64,000 nt of DNA, taken from assembly GCA_964016985.1 (NCBI GenBank), contig OZ024829.1:66801197-66865196 (forward strand), given 5' to 3'. Under the pieces are notes generated by a model. That model ran no database searches. It had not been told where the DNA came from and saw only the letters and a program-made list of their open reading frames with translations. The stretch is from Anodontia alba (lineage: Eukaryota > Mollusca > Bivalvia > Lucinida > Lucinidae). The position numbers were made by a program, and so were the translations under genes. This document shows, piece after piece, positions 1-10,968 of the stretch (position 1 is its first letter; every line of letters begins with the position of its first letter).

Positions 1-420
1 TTTCCAGGACTTTCATGACCTGCTCTGTCAGCTTGAGACCCCGGTAGTTGCCCCTTTCCAATACACCCCCCTTACTCTTGTAGAGGCAGACATTAAACTC
101 TGCTCCCAGTCTGCTCCCAGTCGGAGGGTACCTTGCCATCGCGAATGATTGCAGCTGGGCGGTCACGGATCATAGAAGCACCCGTGTCACTGGATGCTAG
201 TAATATCTCCACCACTATGCCTGATGGGCCTGGTGCTTCGCCCGGCTTCATCTGAGAGATAGCCTTCTTAACCGTATCAGTGGTGATTGGGATGGGCGGG
301 CCTTCCACTGGTGGTTTGTCAGATAGGTGGTTTGGATCCCAGTCAAACTCAAAGTTGAGAAGCCTTTGGTAGTGCTCTAACTAGGCCTTCTGCTTCGCTC
401 ATTGACATCTCCCCTGCATT
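1..420 (-). pseudogene. LINE (non-LTR) reverse transcriptase fragment, broken
   Basis: Read on the minus strand this encodes the start of a non-LTR retrotransposon RT domain. From about 400 downward I see residues FEFDWDPNHLSD, then the block VKKAISQMKPGEAPGPSGI and VEILLASSDTGA, then IIRDGKVPSDWEQ, and near the window edge LYKSKGG, GNYRGLKLTEQVMKVLE. These match the palm/fingers start of LINE RTs common in marine invertebrates (family knowledge). A short direct duplication of the 11-mer CTGCTCCCAGT near 100-121 shifts the frame, so the reading frame is broken. The catalytic FADD-type motif would lie beyond the window start. I do not assign a clade. The element continues left of position 1. 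Confidence 0.8.
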
Positions 421-898
421 ATTTAGAAAATCTGTTGTATCTCTTAAATAGGTAGTGACATGTTTTGTGTAGGGGGGTCTTAATAGTATATCAATCAGAA
501 TGCTAAGTTTGTGTGTATGACTGGAAGCGATTTACATTTTTCATTGATTTGTTTGCTCTTGTGTACTTTAGGCAAACCATAAAAATTGCTTGCTTTTGCT
601 TCAAAATTTTATAAGTAGTCAAATTCTTTTCAGGTCATTTGACCTTAAAATTTTTGTAAAAACTTCTTGTATTTTAGTTGTAAATGTTTTTCTTGAGATG
701 TGTTTAGTATACTTCATCAATGAGAATGTTTCTTCTAGGTCTAACATATCTTTGGGCATGAGCAGCCCACAAAGACTCAGATCAACCAACTGGCAATACT
801 GGCCTGGACAATGTAGAATGTTATTACAAAGCAAAGCCTGCAAGGGCGATCAAAAACTTCTTGGCCCCTCTACTTTGGGAATGACCAAGAGCATTGTG

Positions 899-2128
899 TC
901 ATAATTTCTCAATATAATCTTCCTTTGCCTCGATGCATGTTCTCCAATGCTGTTCCAGTTTGCTCATCCCTTCAAAATAAAAGCCTTATTCCTGGTCCCC
1001 TAAGTAATTATCAACAGCATCTATGACGCCTTCACTGCTTCAATTATTCCTACCATGAAGGTTAGTTTTCAGATTTTGAAACAGATAGAAGGGGATAAAT
1101 ATGGAAAATACAGGGGATGATGAAGAACCTCCATGATGCATTTAGTCGCAGCAGCCATAGCAATTTGAGAGGTGTGGGCTGGTGCATTATCTGGCAAGAG
1201 CAGAACATCTCAAGTCAGCTTTCCTCTTCTTTTCTTAACAATCTTCTGATGCAGTGGCCTTAGTTTTTCTGCATAATATGCACTATCTATCGCACAACCT
1301 TCCTCAATATAATTAACCATGATAACGCCCTGACTATCCCAAAAGATAGAGGCCATCACCTTCCCTACTAAATAAACTCTCTTAAATTTCTTAGGAGGGG
1401 GTGACCCAGGATGTTTCCATTGCATACTCTGCTTTTTGGCCTCAGGATCAAAGTGATGGACCCAAGTCTCATCTTAGATCACAACTCCATGCATAAATTC
1501 CTCAGGGTCATCTTCATAGAGAGACTGAAGATACTTAGAAATATCAAGCCTGCTCTTCTTCTGATCTTTGGTCAATATTCTGGGGACCCATCTAGCTTAG
1601 ACCGTGGACATACCTAAGATAACTGTCAAGATAGACTGAACTGCCCCAAAACATATGCCTATTTGTCTAGCTATAACACACAGGCTACTTTTCCAGTCAC
1701 ATATGATCAGACTGCACAAGCTCAACATTTTTGTCTATTTGTTTGTGTTGAGGTTTTATTGCCCAGTCAACTTGAATCAGCAGAAGGGAGAGAATGACCA
1801 TAGAAAATATTTTATAATCAATTTCCACTAAAGAATGTTGCCAACCCAGTGGGGGCTGAACCCACAATCTCCTGATTACAAATTCGACGCGCATCATACT
1901 GAGACACCTAGGCCAGTTTTTGTCTGTAGTAGCCTCTTTAGGGCACCCAGACTGTTCATAATCCTACACACTCTCCCTCCCACACCTAAATTCAGCAGCC
2001 CATTTCTTCATCATGCTGTTAGGAGACTCATCCCCAAGGGTTTAATGAAATTATCATGAATTTCTTTCACAGACATGCCCTTCTTACAGAAGTACCTTAT
2101 GACTGCTCTAACTTCCAACTTTGTCCAT
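899..2128 (-). pseudogene. mariner-type transposase pseudogene
   Basis: Minus-strand remnant of a Tc1/mariner transposase. It starts at ATG 2126-2128 (MDKV...) and ends at the TGA at 899-901 after IEAKEDYIEKL. N-terminal helix-turn-helix sequence VIRYFCKKGMS is readable. The first catalytic Asp lies in DETWVHHFDPE (about 1450-1473), directly preceded by an in-frame stop. SMQWKHPGSPPPKKFK and GKVMASIFWDSQGVIMV follow, then the second Asp in DNAPAHTSQ. Near 1088 about five nucleotides are missing between LSPS and FYLF, so the third catalytic Asp of DD34D is lost and the frame shifts. More stops occur before the end. Without the inserted SINE (1737-1916) and its extra 9 bp repeat the length is about 347 codons, the family norm. 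The gene is dead. Confidence 0.9.
1728..1925 (-). mobile_element. SINE inserted in mariner, with 9 bp target duplication
   Basis: A ~180 bp insertion (1737-1916) interrupts the mariner remnant and is flanked by TTTTTGTCT at 1728-1736 and 1917-1925. It is homologous to the SINE at 39797-40096: both carry (plus sense) GTTTGTGTTGAGGTTTTA at the tail side and a tRNA-like head at the right, so it runs on the minus strand. The head is degenerate (GGGGGCTGAACCCACAATCT corresponds to a B box). SINEs of this kind depend on a LINE for retroposition (family knowledge). The order of events is clear: mariner first, SINE second. Confidence 0.75.
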
Positions 2129-2299
2129 TTTCCAATTCAACACACCCTTTCCCTGTTTGCCGTGAATTTCTACTGAAATCAATAGCTTTGAAATTTTATT
2201 CTTTCTATCAAAGATCTTGAATAAGATAAAATTATCAACTGATTGTGGTTTCATTTCAATTTATTCATTCTAAGCATATCGGGCCCAGAACTTCTTGAT

Positions 2300-3373
2300 C
2301 ATACCTCGTAGATAATGTAGAATGTAATGATAAAGCAAAGCCTAGATAATGTAGAATGTAATGATAAAGCAAAACCTAGATAATGTAGAATGTAATGATA
2401 AAGCAAAGCCTAGATAATGTAGAATTTATTAATGACAAAGCAAAGCCTAGATAATGTAGAATGTCTAAATGACAAAGCAAAGCCTAGATAACATAGAATG
2501 TAATGATAAAGCAAAGCCTAGATAATGTAGAATGAAATGATAAAGCAAAGCCTAGATAATGTAGAATGTATTAATGGCAAAGCAAAGCCTAGATAATGTA
2601 GAATGTAATGACAAAGCAAAACCTAGATAATGTAGAATGTAATGACAAAGCAAAGCCTAGATAATGTAGAATGTAATGGTAGAGCAAAGCCTAGATAATG
2701 TAGATTGTATTAATGACAAAGCAAAGCCTAGATAATGTAGAATGTAATGACAAAGCAAAGCCTAGATAATATAGAATGTAATGATAAAGCAAAGCCTAGA
2801 TAATGTAAAATGTATTAATGACAAAGCAAAGCCTAGATAATGTAGAATGTATTAATGACAAAGCAAATTCCTGGATAGTGTAGAATCTAGCTGCTGCAAA
2901 CAAATGACAGAATATTGAAGAATCTATGAACCAAACAAATACCTTGTATAGGCAAAATAATGTATATTGTAGAATCTCATAGCAAATCTGATGTCTAGTT
3001 ATTGTAGAAGCTATAAGCAAAGCAAATGCAAGATATTGTAGAATGCACTTGCAAGTAACTGTCTACAATGCAGAATCTACTAATAAAACATGCAGAATCT
3101 ACAGTCATAACAAATACCTGAATACTGAAGAATCTACTGGTAAAACTAATGCCTGGATATAAAAGAATCTACCAAAAGGACAAATCCCTAGACACTGTAG
3201 AATATATAGACAAAACAAATGCCTGGATATTGTAGCATTTGCTAGCAAACCAATTGCCTGGCTTTCATAAAATCTACTAGTAAAACAAATGCCTAGATAC
3301 TGTATAATCTACTAGCAAAAAAAAATGCCTGGATATTGTAGAATCTATTAGAAAAACAAATGCCTGGATATTG
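2300..3373. repeat. ~34-40 bp minisatellite, left block
   Basis: Tandem copies of a 34-37 bp unit containing GATAATGTAGAATGTAATGA and AAAGCAAAGCCTA fill 2300-2870. They grade into more diverged ~39 bp units (TGTAGAATCTACTAG, CAAATGCCTGGATA) up to the edge of the DIRS element. The right-hand units are the same family as the array at 8833-9957, so one array was split by the DIRS insertion. Open frames here are chance products of the repeat. Confidence 0.9.
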
Positions 3374-4480
3374 GGCAACAACTATGGGGCCCAACTTCTG
3401 GAGATTTGCTGCTTGCTGAGACATGCCCCCCAGGTAGAATTTAGCAAACATAGAAGATTGATTCAAGACTGCTGCTTTGAGTATTTAATTAAGAGGAACC
3501 TTATCAAAGAATGCCCAAGAAGAGGACAGAGCCCTAACTTCATGAGCTTTAATCTTTAGGAAAGAAATGTCTCTATTGGTGAGTTTCCTATAGGCAAGTT
3601 TAACAGTATAAGATACCCTTCTTGAAACCAAAGCTTTTGAGATATCTTGACTGCCTTTGATAGGTAGAAATAATCTAGTTCTATTCTGACGATAGGAACA
3701 TTTTAAGGTAAAATTTTAATGCTCTTATCGGGCATAAAAGTCTATCCGATTGTTCCCTTTTACATGTTCGAGCTAAGCTAGGGATAACTATCTGGGCTGA
3801 TAGACAGAATCTGATTCTTTGCCAAGAAACCAGTTTGGACTATCAATGAAACTGAGCCATCAGATTGATTGAACCTTAAATGATTTGCATCCATTGCCAA
3901 GGCATGAATTTCGCTACATCTTTTAGCAGTGGCAAGAGTTAGTAAAAAAGCTGTCTTGATCGTAACATGAAGTTTAGATGCCTTATGAAGAGGTTCATAT
4001 GGGGCTTTCTAAAGACAAGTTAAGACCCAAGATAAATCCCATTTAGGCGTAAGTGATCTTTGTACTGGGCGTTGCAATTCGAAAGATCTAATTAATTCTG
4101 ACAAGACTGGATTAGATCAGACTCTGTTGCCAGTTTTAAATTTAAGAGTATCAGAGATCATGGCTCGATAGCCTCTGATGGTACTTATTTGATATTTTTT
4201 TCTCAGAAAAAAAGGTAAATAAGGAAACTGGCTATGACTATAAGAGGGGCCGACCGGATTAACCTTCTTTCTATGACACCAATTAGAGTATACAACTCAT
4301 TTTGCATCATAGACTTTCTGAGTAGATTTTCGTCTTGATTTTGAGACAAAATCTCAATGTTTTGCGAAAAGTTTTTATCTCTGATTGATTGTTTGATAAC
4401 TCCCAAGTGTGAAGGTTGAGTAATGGGAGGTTGGATGTAGAAATTTTCCTTTTGATTTTGTCAGAAGTTTTGGAAAGAGT
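3374..4480 (-). pseudogene. DIRS copy 1 tyrosine recombinase (integrase) remnant
   Basis: Minus-strand tyrosine recombinase that would integrate the DIRS circular DNA. Reading from 4400 downward, the N-terminal core-binding part contains GVIKQSIRDKNFSQN and NQDENLLRKSMMQNELY. A central helix with the box I Arg (the AKRCSEIHAL block seen intact in copy 2) lies near 3900-3950. The box II H-E-V-R tetrad reads at 3533-3544, and FAKFYLGGMSQQ near 3410-3450 carries the presumed nucleophilic Tyr. R, HxxR and Y are therefore all recognisable, but in-frame stops (for example in ATFLIKYSKQ-type context near 3490) and frame changes make it non-functional. Function comes from family knowledge of DIRS elements. 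Confidence 0.75.
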
Positions 4481-4699
4481 GGAAGACGAATTGGAACTGA
4501 CACTTATAGTTGTAGGACCTCCGAGAACCATGGTCGTTGAGGCCAAAGAGGAGCAATCAGAACTATTCTGCACCGAGATTGACGTATCTTGGCTAGAACA
4601 GGAAGTATCAGAATTGTAGGAGGAAATGCATATGCATGAAGTAGATTCCAGTTCATTGAAAAAGCATCTACTGCTAAGGCATGGCTGTCGGGAACTGGA

Positions 4700-6260
4700 G
4701 ATACATACAATGGGAGTTTGTGATTGAATCAGGTCACAAACAGGTCCACATTGGGATAACTGAGCATTTGGAATATGGAATTCGCAATGGATTGATCCAA
4801 TGCCCATTCTGTTTTGATAGGTCGAGAGGTTGTCTGCCAAAATGTTGAATTTGCCTGGGATATGACAAACTTTGACCACGACATCGTGTTCCAGGCACCA
4901 ATGAAGGATCTCCCATACTTATACACATAGGTTGGGAGAATGTGTTCCACCTTGCTTGTTGATATATGAGACCACTGTCGTATTGTCGGTAGATATCATG
5001 ACGCAAGAATGGTGAATAAATCTTATGGCTTTCTTCAGTGCAAAATGAATGGCCATCATTTCTAGCATATTGATATGGAGCTGGGATTGGTCTTCTGACC
5101 AGGGACCATGAAAGGATAGTCTCATTGGCTCTAGATGAGCTCTTCATCCATAATGGCTGGCATCCGTAAAGAGGAAGACATTGGAGGATGAATGGAAGTT
5201 CCTAGTGTGAAACGATTGGTGTCCATCCACCAATTCAAATGAAATGGAATCATACTGCTGATCATGATTTGATGATCGAGAGGAAGAATGTGATGTCTCC
5301 AGACAGACAAAAGACACATTTGCAGAGGTCGTAAGTGAAGTCTGTCTAGGAGAACAAAATCTACTGCTGCACTGAGTTTGCCCAAAAGAGAAAGGAAAGT
5401 TCATGCCGATACTTGATTGCAAGAAAGAACTGTTTTGATAGTCAGAATTAGGGCCTTGACTGGGTCTGTTGGGACCCGGACTAAATTTTGTATTGTCAGA
5501 AATTCCATGCCTATAAATATGAAATTTTGAGTTGGTATCAAATCTGACTTCTTTAGATTTGGAATGAAACCTAGACTTTGTACTATTTGAAGGCAATATA
5601 TTGTCTGAGATAATAGTTGATTGTGAATCAGATCTCTTATCAGTCAATTGTCTAGATAAGGTAAAACTGAAATGGCACGCTGGCGTAGATGCAATGCTAT
5701 TACGTCCATTAATTTGGTGAAAATCCACGGACTTAGGGACATTCCGAAGGGTAAGGCCGTAAATTGGAATATCTGATCTTCGTAGATGAACTGAAGATAT
5801 TTTCTGGATTGCGGATGAATTGGAACATGAAGATAAGCATCTGTCAAGTCTATGGAGACAGCCCAGTCGTTGATCACAATCCAATGTCTTACTGACTTGA
5901 CTGTCTCCATCTTGAATGGTTGTTTCTTTATATATAGGTTTAGTAAAGAAAGATCTATTACTGGACGTAACTTCCCATTCTTTTTTGGTACAAGAAATAG
6001 TCGGGAGTAAAAGCCAGGAGTTCCCCAATCTTGTACCCTTTCCACTGCCCATTTCTGGAGAAGAGTTTTGATCTCTCCTCGAAGTAACGGTGAGGAAGAT
6101 TGACTCAGCCTTATCGGAACTGACGACAGGGGAGGAATTAACCTGAATGGTATCCTGAAACTGTTTCCAACGATAGAGAGGACCCATTTGCTGTCTATTA
6201 ATTTTTCCTATTGTTCCACAAAGTGGGCCAATCTTCCCCTCACTGAAATGTCTGGACATG
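4700..6260 (-). pseudogene. DIRS copy 1 reverse transcriptase / RNase H remnant
   Basis: Minus-strand polymerase module. The RT part reads GFYSRLFLVPKKNGKLRPVI, DLTDAYLHVPIHP, FTALPFGMSLSPWIF and LPYLDN followed at once by TGA. The usual catalytic YLDD therefore reads YLDN-stop. Downstream frames keep KKSDLIP and FIGMEFLT, then RNase H: LFTDASHYG followed by a TGA, HINMLEMMAIHFALK, ISTDNTTVVSYINKQGGTHS and CHIPGKFNILADNLS. This order and spacing match DIRS pol (family knowledge). A 371-codon open frame at 5144-6259 is a different frame over the same region and contains only part of the real protein. Several stops are consistent with G-to-A changes on the coding strand. Confidence 0.85.
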
Positions 6261-6492
6261 GCAAGCCAGGCATTGGAAAGGGATGGCTTTCAGAACTTTG
6301 TGGAAGAGGAGGCAAGTTTAGAGGAGGGGAACTGTTTGGAGTTACTACTCCTCTTGAGGAAATCCTTTCTGGTACTTGACGTAAAGGATTGGGTTTGTGT
6401 TTTAGGCCAGTACGATTGTGTCTCTTTAGGTCTAGATGGTTTGTTAGGTAGTTTAGGTATTTTAAAGGCTCTTGGTGCCAAACAAGGCTTAT

Positions 6493-6983
6493 GCCATGAG
6501 TACTCGTCTTTGTTTATTATAGTGATTAATTTGATTTTTATGTTTTCGCTTTGATGCATTGACTGAGTTGGGTGCCTTTATGCGAACCGAATTTTTATGT
6601 GTTTCTGTATTAAGAGTAGCATCGGGACCCAGGGTGAAGTTAGCTAGCTGTAAAAGTGCTTTAAACCTCCCGGTGGTTTACTCTACTGACCGTTCTAAGG
6701 CGGTGGTCCCGGTGTTAGTCTTACTCTTTGTTGCTTTGTGGTTTATTCTACGAGGCGATTTGTTGTATGTCTTTCCGTTTGTCATTTTGTTCTTGTGTTT
6801 TTCAGTCCTTTTAGTATTGCGATTACCTCGCTTGGGGAAGAGAGAGCTAATCGTAGTGCTTTTCGTACGTTTGTTCGATTTGTGCTTGTTTGGATTTGTC
6901 GGTTTCCTCTTCCTCTTGGGGTCTGGGAAGGGCTGCAGCTTGTGATTGTGGCACTCCCTGGACTTTTTTCTTACCTTTTTTTT
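6493..6983 (+). mobile_element. solo 3' tail of the Penelope-like RT element
   Basis: A 491 bp plus-strand segment starting GCCATGAGTACTCGTCTTTG and ending TTACC plus a T run. It is about 95% identical by eye to 46154-46642, which directly follows the stop codon of the RT element there. The flanks on both sides (GGTGCCAAACAAGG and GAGGAAGAAGC) are DIRS sequence that is contiguous in DIRS copy 2 (about 43345-43395), so this is an insertion. It contains a 128-codon open frame (6559-6945) that is also open in the other copy, but the differences between them mostly change the amino acid. I read it as a 5'-truncated copy consisting of 3' untranslated sequence only. Confidence 0.75.
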
Positions 6984-7945
6984 ATGTTGTTGTACAGGGG
7001 TATTTGAGGAAGAAGCGGCTAAAAATCTCTATTGTTGCGCCTAATAATTAGCCTTCGCAACTTCTTTAATTTTGCCACCAAACAGGGTTTTGGAATTTAT
7101 CGGAGCATTCCTTAACTCATAACTTGAATTGTCTAAGAGTAGCTTAGAATTGGCTAATGCCGAATCATGTCTAGCCTGAAATAATTCCATAGCTAATATG
7201 GTGGACATGGCTGTGGCATGCTTTACAGATTTTGCTACGGCTTCTAAAAGTCTAGACAGGGCCACGACCAACATTGACTCCTGTTGTGAATTGATAGCAA
7301 TTAATTTGTGAGCTCTCTTTTCCCATGCTTCCAGATTTTTTGCAGGAATTGAGCATCTTCCCTTGTTAGATAGGTCTAACAACAAAGCATCTGCCACTTA
7401 CGGTGGGATATTCTCTGTAGGGAAGTACTGACTCTGAGTTTTGTAAAATTTGGTAGGTGCTAATGACGTAACCAAATTTTGTGGGCAAAGCCAATCTTTA
7501 ATGCATTTGTCAGTATCCAACTTAATTTGTATAAATTTGGTTGTATTTTCAACCAACTTTGATTAGGGAAGTACTAATAAATACTCAATCCCAGAAAGTT
7601 ACTTAACGGGAGTCTGTTCCTGGGGAGTTTTAGGGCATAATTCTTGAGGTAATAACTGAAAAACCTCATTAATGGCCCTATCAAAAGACCATAACTCAGA
7701 TTCTGAGTCAGAGTCTTTAGCATGTTGTACTACATTTCTGGTTGTATATTAGGTGTTATATTAATAAGCTCTGCAAGTTGCAGCACTGTTGGTACTTCTG
7801 CAACCTGCGAAGTTTGTTTTAATCTTTTGTATCTACAATAATCATTATCTGACTGTGTAGAAGACGAAGAAGAGGACAATGTTGATCGTCTTCTTCTCCT
7901 TTTATGAGAGTGTTTTGACCTCTTCTAGTCTGCGTTCAATACCCA
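6984..7945 (-). pseudogene. DIRS copy 1 gag-like remnant
   Basis: Minus-strand region with DALLLDLSNKGRCSIPAKN, LEAWEKRAHKLIAIN, QQESMLVVALSRLLEAV, KHATAMSTILAMELFQARHD and ELRNAPINSK at 7041-7397. Nearly the same protein is encoded in DIRS copy 2 (43440-43871). Between these lies a serine- and arginine-rich N-terminal part (7830-7920: HSHKRRRRRS and SSSSST). This block precedes pol in DIRS elements and is the presumed Gag-like protein (inference from order and family). Copy 1 lacks the HADLFSKAAYLCL segment seen in copy 2, and frame breaks occur upstream and downstream. Confidence 0.65.
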
Positions 7946-8240
7946 TGGTATGATGACTACTAATTGATGTTTGATAAGTTGACTGGAGTCCAATGACCAG
8001 TAACTGGATGACTGGTGATGATGACTGGTGATTAAATACCCGGTGCCTGGTGACTGGTGCCCAGTGCCTGGTAGTCCATATTTAATGACCGGTGACTGGT
8101 GCCTGGTAACATCTGACCGGTGACTGGTTGACCGGTGCCTCGTTGACTGGTTAATCAGTGACTGGTTGACGGGTGACTGGATGACCGGTGACTGGATGAC
8201 CTGTGAAATCTTGCCCAGTGACTGGTTGACCGGTTTCTTC
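7945..8240. repeat. degenerate short tandem repeat (GACTGGTGACC)n
   Basis: Imperfect 10-14 bp repeats of TGACCGGTGACTGG and variants. On the minus strand they encode runs like SPVIQSPVNQS at the N-terminal side of the DIRS gag region. Just upstream (8340-8400) the minus strand encodes CLSCSSCSRSSTCSTC, a cysteine-rich stretch. A short trace of the same GACCGGTGCCTGG repeat appears at 44810-44840 in DIRS copy 2, so the repeat belongs to the element. Confidence 0.6.
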
Positions 8241-8639
8241 TTTTTGTTATGTCTTCTGTTAGTCATTACTGACTTCCTCGTAGCATGTAGTCTTCTTTTT
8301 TCAGCTAATGACCAAACACTCTGTGACCACTGGTTGCATGTAGAACACGTGGACGACCTGGAACATGAAGAACATGACAGGCAATTATAATGATTGTCCC
8401 ATCGCACCTTGATATGTTCACAATTGCCATGAAAGATCTTCATCAAGTCGCGAAATCTCATGATAAGAAACAAGCAATGTAGAAAAAACGAGAAATCGAA
8501 AAACAATAAATACAAAGAAATAAGTAATTTAGTGGAAGGAGAATGATAGAGGAACACAAGAAAGGAAAGGATTAAGAAAGTTAACCGGGGAAAAAGAAAC
8601 AAAATAAGCTTTCTTTCACCGGAAGAAAAATCCTTTGTT

Positions 8640-8832
8640 TACTTTCTTGTCCACAGAAAAGAAACTGACACGTGATCATTTAAGCGGGAAGAGTTACGTC
8701 ACACAGGTAACTGCCTAAGGGACCTTCTGGATTAAGACTCCTTAAGAGGACTAAACTGTCGTTTTTTCTGTGGAAGGTGTGAAATACAGAATAGAATAGC
8801 ACATTACCTATAGGTTAATGTATTGTGCAGTT
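8640..8832. repeat. DIRS copy 1 right terminal (inverted) repeat
   Basis: The reverse complement of this end, with landmarks ACCTTCCACAGAAAAA, AGTCTTAATCCAGAAGGTCC, TGTGACGT and CTTCCCGC in order, matches 36013-36170 to the left of DIRS copy 2. One family thus has the same terminal sequence in opposite orientation at opposite ends, as expected for DIRS inverted terminal repeats. The extreme end reads CCTATAGGTTAATGTATTG. Confidence 0.6.
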
Positions 8833-9957
8833 AAAACAAATGCCTAGATACTGTAGAATCTACATGCAAAACAAATGCCTCGATATTGTATAATCTACAG
8901 GCATAAGAATTGTAGAATCTACAAGCATTTGCCTGAATACTGTTGAATCTACTAGCAAAACAAATGCCTGGATATTGTAGAATCTATTAGCCAAACAAAT
9001 GCCTGGATATTGTAGAAGCTACTAGCAAAACAAATGTCAGAATATTGTAGAATCTACTAGCAAACCAAATGCCTGGATGTTATGGAATCTTATAGCCAAA
9101 CAAATACTTGGATATTGTAGAAGCTACTAGCAAAATAAATAAGAGGATACTGTAGAATCTATTAGCCAAACAAATGCCTTGATACTGTAGAATCTACTAA
9201 CAAAACAAATACCAGGATACTGTAGAAGCTACTAGCAAAACAAATGCTAGGATATTGTAGAATCTACTTGCAAAACAAATGCTAGGATATTGTAGAAGCT
9301 ACTAACAAAACAAATGCTAGGATATTGTAGAATCTACTAGTAAAACAAATGCTAGGATATTGTAGAAGCTACTAGCAAAACAAATGCTAGGATATTGTAG
9401 AATCTATTAGCCAAACAAATGCCTTGGCAGAATCTACTAGCAAAACAAATACCAGGATATTGTAGAATCTACTAGCAAAACAAATGCTAGGATATTGTAG
9501 AAGCTACTAGCAAAACAAATGCTAGGATACTGTAGAATCTACTAGTAGAACAAATACTAGGATATTGTAGAATCTACTAGCAAAACAAATACTAGGATAT
9601 TGTAGAATCTACTAGTAAAACAAATGCTAGGATATTGTAGAATCTACTAGTAAAACAAATGCTAGGATATTGTAGAATCTACTAGTAAAACAAATGCTAG
9701 GATATTGTAGAAGCTACTAGTAAAACAAATGCTAGGATATTGTAGAAGCTACTAGCAAAACAAATGCTAGGATATTGTAGAAGCTACTAGCAAAACAAAT
9801 GCTAGGATATTGTAGAAGCTACTAGCAAAACAAATGCTAGGATATTGTAGAAGCTACTAACAAAACAAATGCTACGATATTGTAGAATCTACTAGTAAAA
9901 CAAATGCTAGGATATTGTAGAATCTACTAGCAAAACAAATGCCTCAATACTGTAGAA
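8833..9957. repeat. 35 bp minisatellite, right block
   Basis: About 30 tandem units of a 35 bp repeat (GCTAGGATATTGTAGAATCT then ACTAGTAAAACAAAT). Variants AATCT/AAGCT and CTAGC/CTAGT are shared between neighbouring units, pointing to recent local expansion near 9540-9900. It continues the array left of the DIRS element at about 2870-3373. Confidence 0.92.
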
Positions 9958-10968
9958 TCAAATTATAGTGAAGATTCAGAGCAAATGCTCAATTGCATTG
10001 GCTGATCAGAGGCACTGATTTTCTTCTATACATGTATACTAATTTAGGCCTTTTTTGGCATAACATAATTTATATTTACCCAAATATTTGGACACCCTAA
10101 CACCTTACCACACTTGTTGTAAAATTTGAACAGCTAAATTTACTACCTGTAGAAGTGTCTAAAAATGATGAATGGCAAACAGCACAGATGCTGTGTCACA
10201 TATTAATAGATCTAGGTCTGTACACTGTTTGCTTATGTATATCTGTCCAAATACTTAAGATAAATACCAAAACATATTGACTGGAACTCTGCTATGAAAA
10301 TCTTTGATACCACAAGCTGTATTATAGAATATTTTCCAGATATTATTCATAACAAATTGCATTATTTCAACTTGAATGAACTGCACTTTCTTAACCCTGA
10401 CAATGTTGTTTATGAATATAAATATGTTTTAATTTGGCCTTTGGAGGGAAATGCCCTGCTTGAACAGCGATAATTTCCACTTAGCAATGTATGTGATATA
10501 GATGTCAATCAGGGCTCGCGAAACTGAAAATTGCCAATCGGTTAAATCATTTTCTGCTGCATTTACGGAGTTTGCCGTGTCATTTTCAGTCTCATTTACG
10601 GAGTTTGCCGAGTGGAGAATCCTGTATTTTCCATAACCATTCTTAAAGAATTTATGTTTTGCAATTTCCAAACGCAGATGTTGGTTTATTATTATCATAA
10701 CGAATGATATACCGACATTTATTACACTTGCTGAACTCACCTGCACATAAGTATCATGATTATAAACAGCAATACAGCTCAATATCGTCAGACATGCATT
10801 ATTTAATCTACTTTCACAACAACCCAGCACTCAGTCAGTGAAAAGCACAAAAAAGAAACAACCAGAATTTCTTCGAGTCATGGCAAATCATGTTTTCCGG
10901 TTAGCGTTGTGCTGCAGCTAGCCGCTATATTTTTCTTTTTTTCTATGGACAAGAAAAACAACAAAAAA
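9958..10968. other. no gene recognised; unassigned 133-codon open frame inside
   Basis: AT-rich sequence without a recognisable family. A minus-strand open frame at 10429-10830 (133 codons) has no motif I know; it includes two direct copies of TTTACGGAGTTTGCCG (about 10563 and 10596), which encode the near-repeat NSVNETEND / NSVNAAEND. It could be part of an unknown repeat family rather than a gene. Confidence 0.3.

Larger units (their letters stand above)
3374..8832 (-). mobile_element. DIRS-type tyrosine-recombinase retrotransposon, copy 1
   Basis: A degenerate 5.4 kb DIRS-like element on the minus strand in the order gag-like (about 8600-6984), RT plus RNase H (6260-4700), tyrosine recombinase (about 4480-3374). 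It lies inside a minisatellite: the left flank ends CAAATGCCTGGATATTG and the right flank resumes AACAAATGCCTAGATACTG. Its right end (8640-8832) is an inverted match of sequence left of DIRS copy 2, consistent with the inverted terminal repeats of DIRS elements. No equivalent terminal repeat is seen at its left end, so that side looks truncated. A 491 bp fragment of another retroelement sits at 6493-6983. All coding regions carry stops or frameshifts. Confidence 0.85.

Noticed and set aside
590..904. 104-codon plus-strand frame
   Set aside because: No motif; it lies beside and partly over the mariner remnant's 3' side.
5144..6259. 371-codon open frame taken as one protein
   Set aside because: Only parts match DIRS pol; RT and RNase H motifs lie in other frames across the same region.
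6559..6945. Conserved 128-codon frame as a gene
   Set aside because: Differences between the two copies are mostly amino-acid changing and it lies in a retroelement 3' tail; no known domain.
8833..9957. Regular repeat array resembling a CRISPR
   Set aside because: The repeats abut without unique spacers and the sequence context is eukaryotic; it is a minisatellite.
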